Shown here one piece after another: positions 1 to 5,279 of a DNA stretch of 5,521 nucleotides. The translations under genes were made by a program, and so were the position numbers. The DNA lies in the NCBI GenBank assembly GCA_025350985.1, contig JANXWU010000353.1, positions 1 through 5,521 of the forward strand, read 5' to 3'. Within the stretch, counting starts at the first letter, position 1, and each line of letters begins with the position of its first letter. Under the pieces are notes generated by a model. That model searched no databases, was not told where the DNA came from, and was given only the letters and a program-made list of their open reading frames with translations. Source of the stretch: Spartobacteria bacterium. GTDB lineage: Bacteria; Verrucomicrobiota; Verrucomicrobiia; Chthoniobacterales; Chthoniobacteraceae.

Positions 1-201
1 GCAGAGATTTTCGATGTTCGTCGGGCTGGAAATTTTCAGCCCCGCGCGATACGACGCGTCCCCCTCCTGCACCGTCCCGCTCAACACCGGCGGCGCATAC
101 TTCGCATCCGACACGCGCCCGATGTCGGCCAGCGCCCGCGCGTGTTTCATCACCTGCCAGCCGCCGGCATCGTTGAGAAGTTTTTCAGTCAGCGCGATCA
201 C
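1..201 (-). CDS. N-terminal fragment of a probable SWIM zinc-finger / SNF2-type helicase (partial, runs off the left edge)
   Basis: Reading the minus strand from GTG at 201 gives 67 uninterrupted codons to the window edge. The protein begins VIALTEKLLNDAGGWQVMKH, continues with a stretch ending APPVLSG (about residues 37-42), then YRAGLKI and TNIENLC at 61-67. The start is chosen because GGAGGA lies 6 nt upstream. From memory, this opening (AGGW, APPxLxG, YRAGLxI, xIENxC) resembles SNF2-family DEAD/DEAH helicases of Verrucomicrobiota. In those, the final Cys would be the first ligand of a SWIM zinc finger (CxC...CxH) ahead of the ATPase domains. None of the zinc finger beyond this Cys and none of the helicase motifs are inside the window, so the coding call is much firmer than the family call. 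If correct, it would be a cytoplasmic DNA- or chromatin-remodelling-type ATPase. It is transcribed divergently from parA, with a MITE-like element in the shared upstream region. Confidence 0.65.
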   Translation of the reverse strand, partial: MIALTEKLLNDAGGWQVMKHARALADIGRVSDAKYAPPVLSGTVQEGDASYRAGLKISSPTNIENLC

Positions 202-207
202 AGTGCG

Positions 208-213
208 TCCTCC
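208..213 (-). promoter_or_regulatory. Shine-Dalgarno site for the partial minus-strand gene
   Basis: The minus strand reads GGAGGA followed by CGCACT and then GTG, a near-perfect anti-16S match at a 6-nt spacing. It decides the GTG start at 201. It is the only clear SD in the window: the four plus-strand genes have none at a usable distance. Confidence 0.75.
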
Positions 214-239
214 GTTGTAGCGGCGGTCTGCGACCGTCG

Positions 240-247
240 CAAACAGC
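240..247. repeat. Left copy of the direct repeat flanking the palindromic element (putative target-site duplication)
   Basis: CAAACAGC directly abuts the left terminal inverted repeat that begins at 248. The right copy, CAAACATC, abuts the other end (447-454). Seven of eight bases match. An exact abutment on both sides is what a duplicated insertion target looks like, with one later mutation; chance cannot be fully excluded for 8 bp. Confidence 0.55.
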
Positions 248-446
248 GGTAGTGGGACAGTTTGAAAAAGCGCGATCTTTTGTCATTCTGAGCGAAGGCT
301 TGGCGGAGTCGAAGAATCTCTTGAACCGCTCCCGGCGTGCCGCCTCACGGGGAAGCGCAAGAGATTCTTCGACTCCGTTCCGTTCGCTGGTGGCGAACTT
401 CACTGCGCTCAGAATGACACGCGCTTTTTCAAACTGAGCCACTACC
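248..446. mobile_element. MITE-like 199-bp palindromic element
   Basis: This is a non-coding imperfect inverted repeat seen directly in the sequence. The ends GGTAGTGG (248-255) and CCACTACC (439-446) are perfect complements. After a 2-base mismatch, 17 more bases pair (258-274 with 420-436). A 6-nt insertion in the left arm (275-280) is followed by TGTCATTCTGAGCG (281-294), pairing with 406-419. A 20-base arm (304-323) pairs perfectly with 358-377. The central loop is 324-357. The right arm carries an extra hairpin, GTTCGC-TGGTG-GCGAAC (382-398). The flanking 8-bp direct repeat suggests insertion by a transposase supplied elsewhere. No transposase is encoded; the open frames crossing it (e.g. 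252-437 plus) follow from the palindrome and have no protein-like features. From memory, the TGTCATTCTGAGCG and GAAGAATCTC segments recur in intergenic repeats of many environmental bacteria. A transcribed hairpin or bidirectional terminator role is possible, since it lies between two divergent genes. Confidence 0.75.
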
Positions 447-454
447 CAAACATC
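447..454. repeat. Right copy of the direct repeat flanking the palindromic element (putative target-site duplication)
   Basis: CAAACATC begins at the base after the right terminal inverted repeat ends (446). It matches the left copy CAAACAGC at 240-247 in seven of eight positions. Removing the element plus one copy would leave a continuous helicase-parA intergenic region of about 117 bp. Confidence 0.55.
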
Positions 455-526
455 CGGCGGAAATGCCGCGTCGCCGCAGTTTGCCCTTTGAACTTCGGAC
501 GCTGAACCGTAACCTGCCGCCCGCCA

Positions 527-1300
527 ATGCTGACCATCGCCATCGCCAACCAAAAAGGCGGCGTGGGCAAGACCACCACCGCCGTCAACCTCGCCGCGTG
601 CCTCGCGGAAAAACGTGTCCGCACGCTGCTCATCGACCTCGACCCGCAGGCCAATGCCACCAGCGCCATCGGCCTCGAAGGCCTCGCCGGCCAGAGCATC
701 TACGAGCCACTGATGGGCGGCGCGTCCGTCATTGAAAAAGTCCTGCCGACCCGCTTCGAGCATTTGTTTGTCATCACCGCCGACCTCGATCTCGCCGGCG
801 CGGAGATCGAAGTCGCGCGCCTCGACGACCACCTGCTCCGGCTCCGGCACGCGCTTGCTCCTTTGAAAAACGACACGTCATTCGACTTCGCGATTCTCGA
901 CTGCCCGCCGTCGCTCGGCATCCTCATGACCAATGCCCTCGCCGCCGCCGACGAGCTGCTCGTGCCGATTCAGTGCGAGTATTTCGCGCTCGAAGGACTT
1001 TCAAAAATTTCCCACGTCATCGAACAAATCAAAAGCGTCGGCGCGAACCCGAACCTCACGCTTGCGGGTATCCTGATGACGATGTTCGACGGGCGCACGA
1101 ACCTCAGCAACCAAGTCGCCGAGGAAGTGCGGAAACATTTCGGCAACACCGTTTACACGACGCAAATCCCGCGCACGATCCGCCTTGGTGAAGCGCCGAG
1201 TTTTGGCAAACCGATCATCGAATACGAGCCGAACGGCATCGCCGCCGACGCCTACCGCGCGATGGCGAAGGAGTTTTTGCAGCGGCACAAAGGCGGCTGA
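527..1300 (+). CDS. parA: ParA/Soj-type partition ATPase
   Basis: A 257-residue cytoplasmic P-loop ATPase of the ParA/MinD superfamily, normal Soj length. Soj-type proteins dimerise on ATP, bind DNA nonspecifically and are driven by ParB-parS to segregate replicon origins. The deviant Walker A box KGGVGKTT is at 10-17, with signature Lys10 and the P-loop Lys15. Walker A' LLIDLDPQ is at 34-41 (Asp37, Asp39). Walker B FAILDCPP is at 121-128 (Asp125). The QCEYFALEGL segment (149-158) and IPRTIRLGEAPSFGKPI (214-230) are typical of chromosomal Soj, and the latter holds basic residues of the type used in DNA binding. The protein starts directly at the P-loop strand, with no N-terminal helix-turn-helix extension, which favours the chromosomal (type Ib-like/Soj) form over plasmid type Ia. 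The ATG at 527 gives the canonical N-terminus, although no SD precedes it. No parB follows: the next gene is a sulfatase. Family call is firm; role in chromosome versus plasmid partition is inferred. Confidence 0.95.
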   Translation: MLTIAIANQKGGVGKTTTAVNLAACLAEKRVRTLLIDLDPQANATSAIGLEGLAGQSIYEPLMGGASVIEKVLPTRFEHLFVITADLDLAGAEIEVARLDDHLLRLRHALAPLKNDTSFDFAILDCPPSLGILMTNALAAADELLVPIQCEYFALEGLSKISHVIEQIKSVGANPNLTLAGILMTMFDGRTNLSNQVAEEVRKHFGNTVYTTQIPRTIRLGEAPSFGKPIIEYEPNGIAADAYRAMAKEFLQRHKGG

Positions 1301-1510
1301 CTCTCGCAAGAATCGCCGGGCACCGGTGAGACTCCCCGCCCGCAATTGGTGTCGTGGTTGAAGCGCGGGTCATTCAATTCGCACCGCGAACAAAAGGCAG
1401 CCCAGGAATCTCGCCACCGTCACGAGGCGGGTTGACGCGTCTGGATTTAAGACCGAACGACCTCGTGGAAAGGAACCATACTTTGGCTATCCCAAAAGGG
1501 TCCGCCGCTG

Positions 1511-1528
1511 TTATTACCCTAGTAATGA
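1511..1528 (+). other. Small hairpin enclosing the sulfatase start codon
   Basis: TTATTAC (1511-1517) can pair with GTAATGA (1522-1528) across a CCTA loop; one pair is G-U. The ATG at 1525-1527 is in the 3' arm. The stem is A/T-rich and weak, so it may be chance. If it forms, it would mask the start codon. The rest of the gap between parA and the sulfatase (1301-1524) holds no convincing gene, promoter or terminator that I can see. It contains an 8-bp palindrome CACCGGTG at 1321-1328 and is less GC-rich after about 1440. Confidence 0.25.
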
Positions 1529-2883
1529 AATCACGACTGCCTTCTTTGCTCTTAATCATCCTGCTCGCCCTGACTGGCCGGGGCAGAGCGGCTGACGACA
1601 CTAAACCCAACATCATTTTCATCCTTGCCGACGATCTGGGGATCGACGGCGTCAGTTGCTATGGCGCGGACAAACGCAAGACGCCGGAGATCGACAAACT
1701 CGCGGCGTCGGGCACGCGCTTCGAGACGTGCTATGCCGCGCCGTTGTGCGGGCCGTCGCGCTGCCTGCTGATGACCGGGCGCTACGCCTTCCGCACCGGC
1801 GGGTTGCTCAATCAATCGTGGCGTGCCGGCGGGACGGGCGCGAAGTCGGCGGACGAGCAGCCGATTGCGAAGCTGATGAAACAGGCGGGCTACGCGACCG
1901 GCATGGCCGGGAAATGGCGGCAGGTGGGCGAGACGCCGCGCGACTGGGGCTTTGACGAATACACCACCGACCCGACGGCGGGCGGCTGGTATTGGCAGAA
2001 GAAGCATTTGAAAAATGGCGTGGAGGTGACGGTGCCGGAAGGAACTTATGCGCCCGATGTCATCCAAAACTTCACCGTCGATTTCCTGCGGCGGCACAAA
2101 GACAAGCCGTTCTATTTTTACTACTCGATGCATCTCGTCCACAAACCCACCCTGCACACGCCAATCTCCCCGGCCAAGGACGGCCCGGAACGCTACGACG
2201 ACAACATCGCCTACATGGACAAGCAGGTCGGCGCGATTGTGGCGGAATTGAAAAAGCTCGGGCTGCGCGAGAAGACGCTGATTATTTTCTCCGGCGACAA
2301 CGGCACCGCCGTCGGCTACCCGACGCCCGTGCGCGGAAGGATGATCAATGGCGCGAAAGGCTCGATGCTCGAAGGCGGCGCGCGCGTGCCGTTCATCGCG
2401 AGCTGGCCGGGCACGACCCCGGCGGAAAAAGTGTCGAAGGACATCGTGAGCTTCGCCGACCCGCACGCGACGTTTCTCGAACTCGCGGGCGCGAAACCAC
2501 CGGAGGGTTTCAAGCTCGACGGCCGCAGCCTCGCGCCGCAACTGCGCGGCGAAAAGGGCACGCCGCGCGAATGGGCTTACGTGCAACTGGGCGCGCATTG
2601 GTTTGTGCGCGAGCCGGGTTTCAAGATGAATGAACGCGGCGAACTCTTCGACATGAGCGACGCGCCGTTTGTCGAGAAATTGGTGGACGTCGCCGATGAC
2701 TCCGAAGCCAGCAAGGCCGCGCGCGAACGTCTGGCCGGCGCCCTGAAGGAACTCAATCCCGCCGCGGGCAAAAAGGGCGGCGGCGACGGCAAGAACAGGG
2801 CGGAGAAAAAAGCGAGACGAGCTGAGCGCCAGCAAAAGAAGCAGGCGGAGACTCCAAGTCCCGCGGCCGAGCCGCCCAAGTAG
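1525..2883 (+). CDS. Exported type I (formylglycine) sulfatase, arylsulfatase family
   Basis: This 452-residue enzyme would hydrolyse sulfate esters outside the cytoplasm; the substrate is unknown. A signal peptide (1-22: MKSR, hydrophobic core 8-16, likely cut after Ala22) supports the ATG at 1525. The frame stays open to a GTG at 1354, but that would place 57 unrelated residues before the signal peptide. Family marks: N-terminal metal ligands in FILADDLG (32-39, Asp36-Asp37); signature CGPSR (75-79), whose Cys75 would become formylglycine, followed by TGRYAFRTG (84-92); MHLVHKP (202-208, His206); SGDNG (256-260, Asp258, Asn259); and GAKGSMLEGGARVPF (276-290, Lys278). The usual GKWH reads GKWR (129-132), so an active-site His is replaced by Arg. 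The C-terminus (about 416-440) is Lys/Arg/Gln/Ala-rich with 11 basic residues, ending in a Pro/Ala tail. The maturation enzyme (FGE or AtsB type) is not in the window. Length and order of motifs fit the S1 sulfatase family; a general alkaline-phosphatase-fold hydrolase is the weaker alternative. Confidence 0.93.
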   Translation: MKSRLPSLLLIILLALTGRGRAADDTKPNIIFILADDLGIDGVSCYGADKRKTPEIDKLAASGTRFETCYAAPLCGPSRCLLMTGRYAFRTGGLLNQSWRAGGTGAKSADEQPIAKLMKQAGYATGMAGKWRQVGETPRDWGFDEYTTDPTAGGWYWQKKHLKNGVEVTVPEGTYAPDVIQNFTVDFLRRHKDKPFYFYYSMHLVHKPTLHTPISPAKDGPERYDDNIAYMDKQVGAIVAELKKLGLREKTLIIFSGDNGTAVGYPTPVRGRMINGAKGSMLEGGARVPFIASWPGTTPAEKVSKDIVSFADPHATFLELAGAKPPEGFKLDGRSLAPQLRGEKGTPREWAYVQLGAHWFVREPGFKMNERGELFDMSDAPFVEKLVDVADDSEASKAARERLAGALKELNPAAGKKGGGDGKNRAEKKARRAERQQKKQAETPSPAAEPPK

Positions 2884-2894
2884 CGGGGCGCGAT

Positions 2895-2916
2895 TGTCGG
2901 CGCACAAATGCCGACA
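2895..2916 (+). other. Stem-loop between sulfatase and kinase genes
   Basis: TGTCGGC (2895-2901) and GCCGACA (2910-2916) form a perfect 7-bp GC-rich stem with an 8-nt loop, 12 nt after the sulfatase stop. No T-run follows on either strand, so it is not a classical intrinsic terminator. It could be an mRNA 3'-end stabiliser, an attenuator, or an operator half-site pair. A TATAAG at 2929-2934 resembles a -10 box but has no matching -35 at a proper distance. Confidence 0.4.
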
Positions 2917-2957
2917 CCCAACCCAGACTATAAGGTATCGTCCCAAGCCTTTATCCC

Positions 2958-3989
2958 ATGAGTAACAAAACCCGCACCGGCATTGCCTCCGCCGGCAATT
3001 GGATCGTTGATCACGTCAAAGTCATCGATGTTTTTCCACAACAGGACACACTCTCGAACATCCTAGGGATAAGTCATGGCAACGGCGGCTCGGCTTATAA
3101 CATTCTCAAGGACATTGCCCGTCTCGGCTCCCCGTTTCCACTTGAGGCAATCGGACTGATCGGCGAGGACGCGGATGGCGAGGAAATCCTGCGCGACTGC
3201 CGGGCGCACGGCATTGAGGCGTCGCAGCTCAAAACCACCGCGGCCGCGCCCACTTCGTTCACGGATGTGATGACGGTGAAGGCCACCGGACGCCGCACTT
3301 TTTTCCACCATCGTGGAGCGAATGCCTTACTCGACTTGAAGCACGTTAATCTTGCGGCCACCAATGCCCGCATTTTTCACGTCGGCTATCTACTTCTGCT
3401 CGACCGGCTCGACGCCACGCACGACGAACACGGGACTCGCGCCGCAGCTTTGCTCGCCGAGGCGCAGCAGCGCGGCTTCAAGACCAGCATTGATGTCGTA
3501 AGCGAGGACAGTCAGCGGTTCCCGCAAATCGTGAAGCCCGCGCTGCGTCATACCGACTACGCGATTTTTAACGAACTCGAAGCGGAGCGCACGACGGGCA
3601 TCGTGACGCGCGTGGACGGCGCGCTGTCCATGGACGGACTGAAGCGCGCCGCCCGCGAGTTGCTGGGCTTGGGCGTGCGCGAGTGGGTGGTCATTCATTT
3701 TCCCGAAGGCGGCTATGCGCTCTCGGCGAACGGCACCGAGTGTTTTCAACCAAGCCTGCGTCTGCCGGAAGGCTTCGTCGCGGGCACGGCGGGCGCGGGC
3801 GATGCGTTTTGCAGCGGGGTGCTGCTGGGGTTGCACGAAGGTTGGGCGATCGAGAAAGCGCTGACGCTGGGCGTGTGCACCGCGGCTACTTCGCTCAGTC
3901 ATCCGACGTGCAGCGAAGGTATTGGCAAGCTGGGAGACGCGCTCGGCCTCGTGGAAAAATTCGGCTTTAATCCGAAGCAGGAAGTCTGA
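2958..3989 (+). CDS. PfkB-family (ribokinase-like) carbohydrate kinase
   Basis: This 343-residue cytoplasmic kinase would transfer phosphate from ATP to a sugar or nucleoside-type substrate; the specific substrate cannot be read from the sequence. Ribokinase-fold marks in order: N-terminal strand and GNWIVD (13-18); substrate-lid and binding region GNGGSAYNILKDIARLG (41-57); AIGLIGEDADGEEI (64-77); GRRTFFHHRGAN (111-122); NELE (205-208) before the nucleotide site; and GTAGAGDAF (276-284), holding the anion-hole GAGD and catalytic Asp282. The PfkB signature usually begins with Asp (DTxGAGD), but here that position is Gly276. From memory, this GTxGAGDAFC variant followed by GLHEGW (291-296) occurs in a coherent subfamily of uncharacterised kinases, so it is likely a subfamily trait and not damage. 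The ATG at 2958 begins the usual N-terminus closely; no SD is visible. It follows the sulfatase by 74 bp and precedes the next gene by 13 bp, so co-transcription with the small downstream gene is likely. Confidence 0.92.
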   Translation: MSNKTRTGIASAGNWIVDHVKVIDVFPQQDTLSNILGISHGNGGSAYNILKDIARLGSPFPLEAIGLIGEDADGEEILRDCRAHGIEASQLKTTAAAPTSFTDVMTVKATGRRTFFHHRGANALLDLKHVNLAATNARIFHVGYLLLLDRLDATHDEHGTRAAALLAEAQQRGFKTSIDVVSEDSQRFPQIVKPALRHTDYAIFNELEAERTTGIVTRVDGALSMDGLKRAARELLGLGVREWVVIHFPEGGYALSANGTECFQPSLRLPEGFVAGTAGAGDAFCSGVLLGLHEGWAIEKALTLGVCTAATSLSHPTCSEGIGKLGDALGLVEKFGFNPKQEV

Positions 3990-4002
3990 TCGTCTCTGTC
4001 CC

Positions 4003-4368
4003 ATGAAGAAATTTGTTACCCTCGGTCTCCTCTGTTTGACCTCGGCCGTCTTCGCCGAGGATGTCGTCCGCGTCGATGCCGGGAAGCTCTACGCGGAATA
4101 CGAAAAGAACGCGATCGCCGCGGACAAGAAATATAAGGACAAGGAATTGTTGATCTCGGGCACCATCGACAAGATCGACAAGGACCTGCTGGGCAAACCG
4201 TTTGCTCGTTTGCACGTCAACGATTTCCTGGGCGTGCAATGCAACTTCGCGCCGGAGTCGATCGATCAACTCGCGAAGGCTCGCGTGAAGGCACACGTCC
4301 TTATCAAAGGCAAAGTGCAGGGTCGCATTGGCAACGTCATCGTGACGGAATGCTCGTTCGGTAAATAG
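4003..4368 (+). CDS. Small exported OB-fold protein, tRNA_anti-like family
   Basis: A 121-residue protein with a clear signal peptide (MKKFVTLGLLCLTSAVFA, VFA cleavage site after residue 18). The Cys at 11 is not in a proper lipobox, so it should be a soluble secreted or periplasmic protein. The mature part matches what I know of the tRNA_anti-like Pfam family. It has LYAEYEKNAIAADKKYKDKELLISGTI (29-55), a beta strand ending VQCNF (78-82), and a closing pattern IKGKVQGRIGNVIVTECSF (101-119). Cys80 and Cys117 sit where a disulfide is plausible. The family name comes from an OB-fold resemblance; there is no evidence here of tRNA binding, and the function is unknown. ATG 4003 is preferred over the in-frame ATG at 3922, because the latter would overlap the kinase by 68 bp and bury the signal peptide. 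The gene begins 13 bp after the kinase stop. It ends 35 bp before the convergent rfbD, with no convincing intrinsic terminator between. Confidence 0.85.
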   Translation: MKKFVTLGLLCLTSAVFAEDVVRVDAGKLYAEYEKNAIAADKKYKDKELLISGTIDKIDKDLLGKPFARLHVNDFLGVQCNFAPESIDQLAKARVKAHVLIKGKVQGRIGNVIVTECSFGK

Positions 4369-4403
4369 AGCGCACGCACTCCCGGATCGAAGTCGCGGAC
4401 TCG

Positions 4404-5279
4404 TCACTGCGCTTTGCAGTAATTCCGCACGTAATCGTCCACTGCCTCCTGCCAATTTCGGGGTGCTTGTCCGGTCAGGCCCGCCAGTTTTTCCGTTGAG
4501 AGGACGGTGTAAACGGGCCGGCGCGCGACGAAGTTTTTCATGTCCGTCAACGCCAGCGCTCCGACCGATTTGCCTTTGATCGGCCAGCCCGCAGCCAGGG
4601 CGCAATCAATCGCGTGCTGGCCGTAATCCCGCCAACTGCATTCGCCGCCGTTGCACAAGTGAAGCAATCCTCCGTCGGAAATTTCACCCGTCACAAAAGG
4701 ACGCAGCCACTCCGCGGCATCGATGGTGAAGGTGGGCGCGGACATCTTGTCGGAGATCGCCGCGACCTCTTCCGACTCCTGCGCACGCTTTAGGATTAAG
4801 TCGATAAAGCTCGGTCGATCCGGCCCAAATACCCACGCGACCCTCGCGACCAGATTCCTCTTCGAAACCGCGAGAGCTTCCTCCTCCCCAAGTCGCTTGG
4901 ACTCGCCGTAAATGCTGATCGCCTTGGCGGGGTCATCTTCGGAGTAAGGCGTCGCCTTTTCACCGTCGAAGACATAGTCGGTGCTGATCTGAATGAACCG
5001 CGCGTTCTTTCCCGCGCAGATTTCCGCCAGCTCGCACACGGCTTCCGCGTTGATCCGCATCGCTTCCGCTTCGTGCGTCTCGCAGTAATCGACGTTCGTC
5101 AGCGCCGCACAGTTAATGAGCGTGTCGAAGTCGAGCGGTTGAATATTTTCGCGAATAGAATCCGCCGCGGCGAGATCGAGGTCGGCGTGGGTGAAGCCAA
5201 TCACCTCGTGTTCACCGCCATAAGCCCGCGCGAGTGCCGCACCCAGCCTGCCGCCGCTGCCAACAATCGCGACTCTCAT
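4404..5279 (-). CDS. rfbD: dTDP-4-dehydrorhamnose reductase (RmlD)
   Basis: A 291-residue cytoplasmic short-chain dehydrogenase that reduces dTDP-4-dehydro-L-rhamnose to dTDP-L-rhamnose with NAD(P)H, the last step of rhamnose donor synthesis. The N-terminal Rossmann strand MRVAIVGSGGRLG (1-13) carries the glycine-rich cofactor loop. The family motif NCAALTNVDYCE is at 56-67. The catalytic strand STDYVFDG is at 99-106 (Thr100), and YGESK at 124-128 supplies Tyr124 and Lys128. WVFGP follows at 149-153. The C-terminal RRPVYTVLSTEKL (253-265) is typical of RmlD. Length is normal. ATG 5279 is chosen because it overlaps the rfbB stop by 4 bp (ATGA) and opens on the Rossmann strand; a longer frame to 5327 would only duplicate rfbB sequence. 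The fold also resembles the MAT2B-type proteins, but the adjacent rfbB settles the role. rfbA and rfbC are not in the window. Confidence 0.95.
   Translation of the reverse strand: MRVAIVGSGGRLGAALARAYGGEHEVIGFTHADLDLAAADSIRENIQPLDFDTLINCAALTNVDYCETHEAEAMRINAEAVCELAEICAGKNARFIQISTDYVFDGEKATPYSEDDPAKAISIYGESKRLGEEEALAVSKRNLVARVAWVFGPDRPSFIDLILKRAQESEEVAAISDKMSAPTFTIDAAEWLRPFVTGEISDGGLLHLCNGGECSWRDYGQHAIDCALAAGWPIKGKSVGALALTDMKNFVARRPVYTVLSTEKLAGLTGQAPRNWQEAVDDYVRNYCKAQ

Noticed and set aside
14..220. 68-residue plus-strand frame at the left edge
   Set aside because: It is the antisense of the minus-strand partial gene, which has an SD and a protein-like sequence.
248..446. CRISPR array or small toxin/antitoxin gene in the palindromic region
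   Set aside because: The repeats are inverted, not regularly spaced direct repeats, and the open frames follow the palindrome with no protein features.
481..516. Promoter or short TGAAC repeats upstream of parA
   Set aside because: TTGCCC and TTGAAC hexamers have no -10 partner at 16-18 nt, and only two TGAAC copies occur, too few to call a repeat.
185..850. 221-residue minus-strand frame spanning the palindrome and the start of parA
   Set aside because: It overlaps the parA P-loop region, crosses the MITE-like element and overlaps the start and SD of the partial gene at 201. Its composition is of the shadow type.
1432..1460. Sigma-70-type promoter before the sulfatase (TTGACG at 1432-1437)
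   Set aside because: The hexamer is a good -35 match, but the sequence 17 nt later (GAACGA) is not a -10 box.
1354..1524. 57-residue N-terminal extension of the sulfatase from GTG 1354
   Set aside because: The extension has no family similarity, no SD, and would place the signal peptide internally.
1552..2946. 464-residue open frame on the minus strand antisense to the sulfatase
   Set aside because: It is rich in Arg/Ala/His/Val with no recognisable motif and lies wholly over a gene with clear catalytic motifs. Long antisense frames are expected in GC-rich DNA.
4369..4403. Bidirectional terminator between the convergent genes
   Set aside because: Only a 4-bp AGTC/GACT stem with a small loop (4391-4401 area) is visible, with no T-runs on either strand.
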